A stretch of 64,000 bases of DNA from Aquila chrysaetos chrysaetos (Eukaryota > Chordata > Aves > Accipitriformes > Accipitridae): contig NC_044027.1 of NCBI RefSeq assembly GCF_900496995.4, positions 13,974,743 to 14,038,742 of the forward strand, read 5' to 3'. Position 1 is the first letter of the stretch. Every line of letters starts with the position of its first letter. The notes below the pieces were generated by a model. That model had not been told where the DNA came from, did no database searches, and saw only the letters and a program-made list of their open reading frames with translations. The position numbers and the translations under genes are program-made. Positions 1 to 10,597 of the stretch are shown piece after piece.

Positions 1-459
1 ACCCTCTTTTCAGAAATCCTTAAATGTTTGTTAGCATATGTCCGTGCCATCAGGTACACGCGTGAATGGGTGCCAGGTTCATCTGGGGTGCTAAGAGACC
101 ACATTAAAACAACATGATCTTCAGTGAAGATAAGCACGTACCTCCAAACCTCACCTACACTTATCTGCAAACGCATCTGCTCTTTACATTTTCTTTTCAA
201 ACAGAATCTAACTAGAAACAAATCAGTAAGAGTACATGTATCTGTTTTTGGGGCAGAGGGCAAGGTAGAAGAAATAGAAGCCATAATTTTAAGACTGCCC
301 TGAGATTTTGTTTCTTTGAATATGAATTATTTAACTTGCAGAAGGTGTATCTATACGTCCAGTTTATTACTGCAGAGAAAGCAAACATACCTAAAACTCG
401 GGTCAGCCTGAGACATCGCATCAACTTCAGTTGCACTCTGAATCCATTCAGATACTCAC

Positions 460-2424
460 CGGCCATACGAGCATGCAACAACGGATCCGGTTGCATTCCA
501 TGAGACGCTGGTAACCTGTAGGTTTTGATCCTGAGCCTCTGGGTATGACAATGTATGCAAACACAACACCTGGAAGAGATCAAATTCAAGCACTGAAGCA
601 ACAATCTCCGACCACAGAGAAATGAGATCTGTGCACACCCCTGCATATGATCACATGGTTACAGTGTTGGCTTCCCCTCTGTCCAAATAGCACATAGATA
701 TATGTGAAAAAGTTGTTGAATTCTTTCGGGGAAAAAAACCCACAGCACACGACCCTACCAAACCAACTGTCCCCTCATAATTACCCCTCACAGACTGCAT
801 ACTTCAGGGGCTGCACAACAACTCTGGAAGGCTGTGCTGTAAGGATTTACAGCAGCCTTCCAGTTATGACTCTAGCACTCACTAAGCTTCACCAGCAATC
901 GTTTGAAAACAACTGTAGCAACATGTACTGACTGATACACAAATTGCTTCCACTCTCAAGCACCATACGCTAAACAAATATAACCTAAATAGGAAGAGCT
1001 GCCAAATCACTGACTGCAACTGTTCCTAGATACCTGCTAGGCTAGCATGCTCTAAAGGGGCTACTGGAAGCTGAAGATAAGCCTACACCAACTGCAGGCT
1101 TCCTTCTCACTAAGCTGCTGCAACGTAGTCACTAGCAGGAAGAACAGTTTTACCAAGCAAGGCCAGGTGACAAGCAGGGAGAAAGCTGGAAAAAAAACCA
1201 ACTAGTAATGTCTAATTATTAGCATCTGGCAAGAACAATCATAGCAGTAGGAAATAGAACTAGCGAGTTAGAGCCAGTGCAACCAGGTCTGCTTGGGTAA
1301 TGACAAGGATCTGAATTCTGTCAACTTACTGCTTCGTTCTGATCTGTCCAGTTCACTTCAAAGCCATCAAAGGCACGGCTTTTCCAGTTTTTATTTAGCT
1401 CTTTGATAACAGCATCTTCCACTCTCTGAAGGAATGATAGAAGGCTAGTGTAATCTACTTGGACTTCTTGCTGGAAGTCTTGGAGAGCATCTTTACTTTG
1501 ATCCGTCTGCACAGTGGCATCTCGGCTGGTATGAGATTGTGCTGCAGTTTCTACTGTTGAAATTTGCTCAGTCTGGCAGCTTTTCTAGTAAAAGAAGACA
1601 GACAGTCTATAGTCCAAACACAAAAAAAGAATGCTGCACAAAACATTCAAAGCATCTTCCCCTCTTTGGCATTTCATAAAGACATTCAAGCACATTTGCA
1701 CACCTGTGGTTCATTGTTAAAAGCAGGGTGCCCCTATAACTGTCCAGGTGTCGGTGATCTGTGACCTTCACATGATCTGATCTGAGACTGAGATGCCTGA
1801 ATGCCAGTCAAATTCAGGCCACGTGCTCTACAGCACGGAATGGGGAGGATGAGAGAAAGCAAAAAGGCAGGGAGCCTCCAAAGGAAACAGCAAACACCAA
1901 ATGCGATGACAAGCGCAGTATTATCAGCTCTCAGACTACTAGCTTTGTGGCAGCTGCACGTGTGTTTTTTTGCCAGTTTGTATAAAGGGCCTAAATTAGT
2001 AAAATGCTGCAAAGGGGCAGAGCCAGCAGGCAGACACCGGCACCACGGGCCCGCCCGCCGCCGGCTCTGCCCCGGGCACCGGCAGGGACGCAAACTCTCT
2101 GCGGAGAAGGTCTTCGTGCCGGGCCGAGCTGGAGCCAGCGGGACCTGGCGCGGGGGGGGGGTCACCGGAGGGGACGAGTCGGGGCCCGGCCGCCCCTTCA
2201 GCAGGACCGGGGCGAGGGAAGGCGCAGGCCGCCTCGGCTCTGACAGCCGCCTCCGGCCCGGCCCGGCCCCTCCCGGCGGCGTAAGAGCGAGGCCGAGGCC
2301 AAAGCCGAGGCCAGGGCCGCCCCGAGGGCCGCCCGGGGTCTCTCACCGCCTCGCAGCGCGCGGTCCGGGCGCTCCTCCACAGCGACTCCACGTCGGCGCC
2401 GGGCGCCGTCCCGTCCGCGAACAT
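460..2424 (-). CDS. DYNC2I2: Dynein-2 intermediate chain 2 (WDR34), 5' part: coding exons 1-3, gene continues off the left edge
   Basis: Coding exons on the minus strand are 2424-2347, 1584-1330 and 569-460, encoding about the first 148 residues. Exon 1 starts at an ATG inside the CpG island and has 26 codons; introns 1 and 2 are phase 0. All visible junctions are GT-AG. Exon 2 encodes a helix containing ELNKNW and [10 protein letters not shown], and exon 3 contains [15 protein letters not shown] followed by YGR. These match my recollection of human WDR34 just before its first WD repeat. The protein is an intermediate chain of cytoplasmic dynein-2, the retrograde intraflagellar transport motor in cilia. 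The N-terminal part seen here lies before the beta-propeller and is the region that binds dynein light chains. Residues 27-32 (KSCQTE) and 50-54 (TVQTD) look like QT light-chain anchors. Exon 3 ends with two bases of an Arg codon, so the next exon lies left of position 1. Bases 1-459 are intron 3. Confidence 0.93.
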
Positions 2425-2475
2425 GGCGGCGAGCGGGGGTCGCGGCCCAGCCGGCTCCCACCGCCCGCTCCGCGG

Positions 2476-2489
2476 GTTCCCATGGAAAC
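2476..2489. promoter_or_regulatory. RFX-type X-box in the DYNC2I2 promoter
   Basis: GTTCCCATGGAAAC differs from the ideal RFX palindrome GTTGCCATGGCAAC at two of 14 positions. It lies 52-65 bases upstream of the DYNC2I2 start codon. RFX factors control ciliary genes through X-boxes close to the transcription start, which fits a dynein-2 subunit. The motif is seen; its use is inferred. Confidence 0.6.
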
Positions 2490-2507
2490 GGGCGAGGCGC
2501 TGCGGCG

Positions 2508-2515
2508 TGACGTCA
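2508..2515. promoter_or_regulatory. CRE palindrome TGACGTCA
   Basis: A full consensus CREB/ATF site lies 19 bases upstream of the X-box in the DYNC2I2 CpG island. Full-length CREs in CpG islands near a transcription start are often functional. Occupancy is not shown here. Confidence 0.6.
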
Positions 2516-3974
2516 CCCCGAGCGACGAGGCCGCCGGCCTGCGGGCGGTAAACTGACCCGGGCGGGTGCCATGTTGGGGAAGGGCACGGAGGGTCCGTGC
2601 TGGGCGGGCGGCGGCTCCGTGCGGGAGAGGGGCACGGGCTGGCCCCGGCGGGCGCCTTCCTTAGTGCCGTAGGTCCGGCGGCGGCTTCCCCTTCCCCTCC
2701 GGCCGTACCCGCGCTGCGCCCCGGCCGGCCCCGCCGGAGGCACCAGTGGCAGCGCCGGCGGGAGGGCGCAGCGGGTGCCAGGAGCTAAGATGGCGCCGGG
2801 GAGGCGGGGGGGGTGGCGACAAAGCCGAGCGCGGGGAAAGGCCGCGGCGGGAAGGGCGGTATTGTGAGAAAAAAACGATGTTTGAGGAGAAATCTGATAT
2901 TCGGCGACTGGCGGCGCAAAAATCCCGCAGCGCTCAGCGGTACGAGTTGCGTCCCGTGTGGCTGCTCCGGAGCCGCGGGCGTCCGTCGCGGGGTGCCGCC
3001 GGCAGATGCCGTCGTGCAGCGGGGAAGCGGGCCTGGGGCTCCGGGCCGAGGAGGAGTTATTTGTAATGCTGGAAACGCGGGTATAAGTACACGGCTTCGG
3101 TTAGCGTACGCGGCATGCGCTTGCCGAGGAAATGGGGTAGAGGAGTCGACTCAAAACATGCGTGTAACGCCTGGCGTGCGTTTTGAATTCCTCCCTTTCT
3201 GTGTTGGTTGGTCTTGTTGAGGGAATTACGGTAATTCGTACTGTGGGTGAATTACTGCTTGACCTCACTCCGAGTTTGCTGCATGCCAGCTGGGTTGCCG
3301 GAGCTGGGCAGCTCTCCCGGGCGCACTGGAGAGCTGTAGTTAACCTGGTACAACATCTGCCTGTCAGTGCGGGCACAGCTGGATAACGGTCATGCTACTT
3401 GTGTCCGCAGAAACATTTACCGGTGTCACAGCTTCCTTAAGTAATTATTCCTAACAGGTATGACTGTGCTTACAGGTTTTTTTCTAAATGTAACTCCGTT
3501 GGAACAACTTAATGATGAACACAAAGGCTAAATTTAGCCCTGGCATAAGCAGGCACAGATGCGCTAACTTCAGCAGAGTTATTCCTGCTGTTGCTGGGAA
3601 GGAGTTTGGCCTGTATGTAAAACTCAAGATTACAGGATACAGAGTAGGCGCTCGTGAGAACGGACGTAGCGCCGCTTTAGCAAATGTGAATCCATTTATG
3701 TCAGAGCCGAGTGCAGCAGTTCTTCTGAGGAATTTAAAGTACTTTACAAATAATAGTGAAATAAGATTCCCTAAAACTCAAGATAAAGAAATTTTATAGT
3801 CATTTTACAGATAGTGAAACTGAAGCAGAAAGAGGTTAAGTGGCACCTCCTTCAAAAGCAAGGGAAGAAAGTCCCGATGGAATTGATGCCTCCAGATTTC
3901 AAATCCTGTACCATGTATCTACTGTGATTCTTCCCCTGGTTTGTGTGGACCTTCATGATACTCCATAGTACAGC

Positions 3975-4308
3975 TAAGAACATAAACACGTTCTTGGGTT
4001 GGACTGCTGGTCCTTTTAGCCCTGTAGTCTCTCTCTAATTAGCATAGGAGTCAATCTGAATTTCCAGAGTTCAAGTTCAGCATCTCCTGCAGCAGGATGC
4101 AGCTGGTATGTGTGGAAGCTCTAACAGTGGCAGTAGGAGACTGTGCTTTAGTGACAGGATGCAAGTCTGACCACTTTCATAGTCCACTTCTCTTGTAGGC
4201 AGGTCCCTGGCACCTTGCTTTTGGTCAGCGCCATGTGGCAGTGAATAATGGACTAGATGGACCATTGGCTTGACCAAGAAGGGTGGGGTTTTTATGTCCT
4301 TTTTTTAT
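3975..4308. repeat. Two decayed copies of one interspersed repeat in inverted orientation
   Basis: The plus-strand segment near 3978-4040 (ACATAA..TTCTTGG..TGGTCC..TAGCCC) aligns imperfectly with the reverse complement of about 4195-4305 (ACATAA..TTCTTGGTCA..TGGTCCATCTAGTCC). Both resemble an old interspersed repeat common in sauropsid genomes. I do not assert its family name. The copies are too diverged to be recently mobile. Confidence 0.45.
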
Positions 4309-7300
4309 GGTATGGCTTATTTTTTACCAGGTCAGATATCAGGATGTGAATTACAATACTTAATGACAAAGTACACTCTGCTGACCTTCTCTACCAATTT
4401 TTAACACAAGTGAAACATCTCAAAAGCCACAGCTCTAGAATTCTTCTTTAGATTTTCAACCAGGTGTCTGTAGCCATGGGTTTGAGACTACTTTACTGTC
4501 TTTATTTCTCATCCAGCTTTCTGTTTCCACCTTGTTTTAAACATCCATTTACAAAGCAGCTTTAAAAGACATAACAGTATTGGAAACAATGTACTGGTTT
4601 TGTCACAGCAGGATTCCAGTCCCTTCTCTGGAGAAAATACTTGATGTTCTGCCTCAGTGTATTAATTCAAGAACTCATCTGCTATATTGTAAAACAGTGC
4701 TCTGCTGCTATTATTAGTGAAATCCTAGTACAGCACTTACTGAGAAGTGCTTATTTTTTAAGAGATCAGCTTGAAGATGCAAAACAGTAACAAGATCATC
4801 TGTCCCTTAGTGAAATAAATATATTTTCTACTCAAATTCAACAACCCTATTAAAAGTACATAAAGCGAGCATTGTTGGATGAGTGTTTCTAGTGCAAATA
4901 GTTAAATGGAGGAAGTAGGGGGACTTTTTTATCTCAATTTACTTTGTGTTGAATAACTGATACTAAATGTTTGAACCCAATAGCAGAGCGGTTTTTTAAG
5001 AGGTTCTTGATGTTTTAAGATTTATCACCTATAAATAGATCATCTTATGTCATCACTAAATTATCTTTAATTGGTATGATTAGAACTACCAAGGAATATT
5101 ACTGTTTGGTAGTAGATTACATATTACAAGCATTAATTGATATACAGTCTGGATCATAATGAAAATGCTAAGTGCAAATTGCAATTTAAAAATGTTAAAT
5201 AACTTGTCAGAGGGAATTTAGGGAGAAAAGTTAATGCTTTTTGAGATGGCAAAGTGAGATAAGAAAACTGGATTTGAATATGTGAAACAGACCAAAACCA
5301 AATCAACAATTTTTTCAGCAAGTAATATGCAAAGTTACTGCAAATATAGTACATGTTCCCCATAATGTGGTGCATGTCTGGACTTTCTCTTCCGTGAGGA
5401 TGAGAAAGGAGCAAACAGCTCCAGAAGATGACTGTTCTAAGTAATTTCAGTTTAATCCTTCTTTATTCTAGTATCTCGGATTTGCTGGGGTTTCAATATA
5501 TCAACAGTATTTCAATAAATTGTATCTTGCTTTTTTGTTCTGGCATGGCAGTATCAGATATGTAGATATTTTTGTTTTGACATAGTAACAGTACATTGGA
5601 AATAAGGTAAAATCAGGGATAATTCGGGGAGGGTTGTTATTAGCCTGAGGCCACTAAGTCTCTCTAAAGTGGTTATTATTACTACAGTGCTGATCTGTGC
5701 TTTTTCTTCTTTGTGTTTCATGAGACAAAGTATTAATAAGTGTTCACTTTCACATAATGGAGTAAATCAGCATCAGAAAACAAACAAGAACAAGAGAAGA
5801 TTGAGGTAAAGAGAAAGCAGTGTGGGAAGAAGCACTGGGGGAGAAAGTATCAGAAAAAAGAATGAGATATAACAATAAACGTGCACACTGGGGGTTTGAT
5901 TTCTGTGACCTGGAGTAAAACAAACATTCTAAGCTACATCTCAGTAAAAATTCACCCACTAGTGGGTGTAGTAGCTGCCCTCTATTTGTGATAAATGAAA
6001 CAATTGAGTTCTGCTGAGGCTTCAGACAGCCAAAACAGCAGTCTCTACCTAAAAATAGAGAGACATAACTGAGCCTTCCCCTTTTACACCTTCCCCTCCA
6101 TTCCCTCCACTCCAAACAGATGCAAGTAAGGATGAAGAAAGCAACATGCATAGTTAAAACAAGAATTGAGTGTCTGGCTATGAGAAAGAGCTCTTGGGGC
6201 TTAGATTGGCAGTGAGGGGCTTGAAATGGGATCAAAGGCATTGCCTTTTACTGATTGATGGTTCTGTTCAGAGGAACAGAACTTTTTATATACTCTCATG
6301 TATTTAAAAAAAAAAAAACACAGAACAAAATACAGCCAAACAACAAAAGTCTTCGTACAATAAAAAGGGTTTGTATCAAAGAATCGTCACTCCGGAACCT
6401 ACTTGTCTCCCCAGCTAGTATAACCAGCAAGACCTAATTCTGTTTCTCTGATTGTTCATTTCAAACCTGTGCACTACTATATTTCCTAGCATGACAAATT
6501 TGGTTTGGCTGGGGTCTGGCTACTTAACTGTATTGCCTTTGAATTAAGCGAAGTATGCTGTATAGAGTCTGAACTGGCTTTATGCTGACATTTTGTGCTT
6601 GTTTTTTGGGTGTAGACAATACCTGATCAGTTACTCCCATACTGTTTAGTTTTGAACTAGATCTTGAGTGTCATTTGCTTGAGAGTGAGGTTTTTTGCTC
6701 TACTGATCTAGAAGTTAGTCTCACTGAGACTCAGAGGTCTGTGTTAAATGGAAATATCCCTAGAGAAAAATAATCAAGATACTATCCAAAAGGAAAATTA
6801 CTGGAAAGCCCCTTACATCTGCAGCATTATTTAAAAGGACACCTCTTTAGTTTCATCAATAGTCTGGTGTAGCTCGTTCCCAAAAGTTTGTAGCAACTTT
6901 AGCACTTCAGCGACAGCAGCACGCTATCGTGCTACTGTAGGTGGTGATTTTGGAGTTCAAGTGCAAGACCAAGAAATAATGAGTTGACTGAAGTCTGTTT
7001 ATCTACAGTGTTACCTGCGATACTCCTCATCTTGTACTTGGAATATACCACAAGCATTTATTTTACCCTTGCCAAAGCTCTGCAAGGTAGAGAACTGCTG
7101 GTGCCATTTTTTGACAGAGGAAATTTCAGGCGTAAGGGTTAGATGACTTGCCAAATCATGCTGGGAATTTATGGCAGAAGAAAGAACAGGACCCAAGTTG
7201 CTAAATTGCAGAGCAGTGTTTCAGCCATATCCAATACATATTTTGTGGATGTGTTGCTAATGTACACATCATTTCTTTTTGTTAGAGATTTGTGATTTTA

Positions 7301-10300
7301 AAACATCAGGTATTCACACATTCACTAAACTTGAAGGAAAGAAAGGTCACCACAACTCTTCAGTGTTAAGAACACGGCGTCTGTGTAGCCAACCAGATGC
7401 TCAGTAGCTTAATGAGGGTTCACGTCCTTGCCTGGACTCGTCGTGTTACCTCAAGCTGTGTGAATCCTCCAGCTATTTCTTCTCCAGTGCCACTTGTAAA
7501 GGGCTCGTGCGTTTTCTCTAATTTCTGACCTCCTTTTCCCTGTTCCCCTTCCCAAATGTCCCTGCAAATGCTGTGCCCTTTTTGCTTTGAAAACCATACT
7601 TTCAATTTAGGCAGAAAACATGTTGCCTTATTTCTGAAGTTGTGTTACACCTAGAGACATGATACATTATAAAAAGAATCCACCTCCATTAAAATCATAG
7701 ATCTATTATGCTTTGTACAATTAGAGTTGGGGGGTCCTTATTAAATATTATGGGTATGATTTCTTGCACTGTACAGGTATTGCCTATCCCATATTCATTC
7801 CTTCATTGATAAGAACAAGACAAAGGTTTTAGTCAAGTATAACCAAAACGGGAAGGAGCACAGGGAAAGCTTGCTTTGTGGCAGGTGTCAGCAAGCTACC
7901 ACCACAGGGGCGCAAAGACACCATGCCGGCGGGTTTTGAATGGCAAGCGAGAGCTGGCACAGGGCCAAGAGCCGTGGCATATCGAAAGAGGCATCTGTGA
8001 GAGGCTCAGGATCCCAATTCCTGGCTGTCATGGTGCTCCGAACTCAGTGGCAGCTGGGAGCCTCTGCCTTGGACAGAGGCTTGATGCTGTCAACAAGGTG
8101 ATTGGCAGTGTCTCTCTCCTTTTAGACTCGGCAGCCTCTAGTTCCTGCTGAGTTTGTACCAGCATGCCCACCATCTAATCTCAGAAATAAAAGTACAATC
8201 TGGCATGCCAATCTTAAAAGGTAGCTGACCCTTTGCAGTGCTGACAATGTGGAAGAAAATGCTGAGATCCCTGAAATTAATCCCATATTCAGTAACCATG
8301 CATGACTAAAAATTATTTATCTGTTCTGTACGTCACTTCATCAACTCATACTATCTCTATAGTATCTCAAACAATTGTTGGAATTTTAATTGATAAGTAT
8401 AAAGCAGCTGGCTATCTCAAAAAGCACTGTGGACAGGCATTACTCATCTGAATAGAATTGGCTATACTTTGCTGAGGTGGTTTTTCAAAAAAGTACGTTC
8501 AGAAATAAGTAGTTATATTCCACTCAGTACCATCAGATTTGTACTTATGTAAAGCAAGCAAGCAGAATTTGCATGATAGTTCTTGATTGCTCTTCAGATA
8601 TCTATATATTTATTGAATTTCAAGCATGCTACTTTCATTTCTTATACATGATTTCTATGAACACTGAATAATCAAGAAATACATCATAGCTTTACTGGGG
8701 TACGGATATGTAATTTAAGAGTGGAGAATAAAATAATGTTCCTACAATGATGTTAACTAATACTGCAGGAAAGACAGATTTGCAAGGACTCCTTTTAGTG
8801 ATATAAATTTCACCTCCATTTAGAGAGTTTGCATGTTGCCAGTTTAGCTAGACCAGCAAAATCATCTTACGCTTAGTGTGAAAGCCACTTCTGAAATGGC
8901 AAATAAAAGTATCCCATTTTGATTGGTCTGTTATCCCAAGTATAATAAGGATCCCAAAGAATCCTGGAGCATATTACACAAACACACACAGAGATAACTT
9001 TACAAAATTATGCACTGCAGAAAGAGTATCATCTTCTCAAAAGCACATGGAAGATTAAGGGAAGCAGAATATCTTGTATAGACAAATTGGATATGTCAAT
9101 GTGAGTGTTCCGACTGCTGCAGAAAATGCCAAGTGATTTGTAATGATCACTTTCTTTTTATCGCCTCTGTAAGATGGCACCTTTATCTTTTAGGAGAATG
9201 ACAGGATGGTAGTCTGGTAGTCAGAATAACAGAATGAACCACCAACATAGCTAGCTTGTGTAACTTTTCTCTTTAGCGTGTGTGTAGGGTTCCCAGCACA
9301 AGTACTGATGCCAGTCTACTTAAAAAAAAAAGGAGTTAAAACATGACAAAACAGGGCTTAAGAAGGCATGAATGTGGCTCTCTGTGGAGGAGCGTAAAAG
9401 ACAATTGCACCAGTTACATGCTGGTTTTGGAACTCCATGTCGCCTAAGTCTATTGAAATATATATTTGTAAGCGGGAGTGGTGGGGAGGGAGGATGCATT
9501 GGAATGAGGCCTGGAGCTGAAATGCTGTCGTAAAGGCAGTAGGAGGAGGGAGAGCTATAAACTGGCTGCGATCCTCAAATTTAAAAAAAGGTCCGGAAAC
9601 ATTTTAATGCCAAATTATGTGACACCTTTCATTCCTGTTTTTCTTTTGTCCTCAGTTTTCCGTTTAATTGATTGAAACTTTTCCTATTTATGCTACCAAT
9701 TGTGGAAGCTAGGTTGACTAAAGGCATTTTTATTTTGCCCTCTTCTAGCCTGACAAACTCCTGCTTATGCAACAGCTTATACCTTTAGCAACACCAGTAT
9801 AACTGCATCAGCACTAAAAAAAAAAAACAAACAAACCAGATTTCTTACCATCAACAAGGCCTAAGAGAACTTGCTGCAGTGCTGGGATGTGACAGAAGGC
9901 AATTTATAAGGAATTAACTCCGACAGTCACTTTATACAGCTGATTTTCAAAGATCTAGGCACTAAAGATGTGTTAATGAGGGTACTGAGGCTTCATAATT
10001 AATTATATTAGCATCTCTTTGTTACTCTCTACAACAGTAGTGCCTGGTTGACATTTCAATAGGAGTCTGGTAGTATTCTTTGTTATTATTATCCAGGAGT
10101 ACAGTTATACCTTAGCTCCCAGAGGGCAACGTTGCATGTAAATGCCTCTGTGAATTGCAAGGGCCTTTGGATCTCAGTAAAAGCCCTTGAAGGAGACCCT
10201 GCTGGAAACTGAATGGATGTCAGTAAAATTTCTCTAGTCTGGAGTCTCTCTTCAGATATGGACTCTCCTCCCCTTTCATTTCTCCCTTCCCTTCCCTCCC

Positions 10301-10565
10301 CCCTTCCTTTCCACTGTGCTGGTCCTTCTCACAAGGCTTAAGAACAGCAATATCCAGCACTTACTGAGTGTTGAGTTCCAAACCTCTAAAGGAAGGAATA
10401 CTGACCTGAACGAAACAGCGAACAAAGTAACCTGAAAATAGGGAATATTTTCACATGCTTGAATTTTCAGTGCAATAAAACCAGTGCTGCCAGAAGGAGT
10501 CCCAGAAGTGGTGAGTCAGATAATAGATGTACAACTGTGGTGGGAGGGAAATGGTCTCTACTTTG

Positions 10566-10569
<4 letters not shown>

Positions 10570-10597
<28 letters not shown>
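10570..10597 (+). repeat. (AC)14 microsatellite followed by a C run
   Basis: Fourteen uninterrupted AC units lead directly into a short run of C. It lies in the DYNC2I2-SET interval, away from any exon, and is probably length-polymorphic. Confidence 0.95.

Larger units (their letters stand above)
2030..3070. promoter_or_regulatory. CpG island promoter of DYNC2I2, extending well upstream of its start codon
   Basis: This block is very GC- and CpG-rich, unlike the AT-rich DNA on both sides. It covers DYNC2I2 coding exon 1 and about 650 bases upstream. It holds an RFX-like X-box, a CRE and YY1-like AAGATGGCG (2787-2795). No TATA box is evident, as usual for this promoter class. The island reaches further away from DYNC2I2 than the gene needs, so a divergent plus-strand non-coding transcript is possible. 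I see no conserved protein on the plus strand. Confidence 0.8.

Noticed and set aside
36-140. Possible DYNC2I2 exon 4 near the left edge
   Set aside because: The minus-strand translation does not match the expected DHGDW segment and contains stops.
1801-2556. 251-codon plus-strand frame over DYNC2I2 exon 1
   Set aside because: It is antisense to a supported exon and of GC-rich chance composition.
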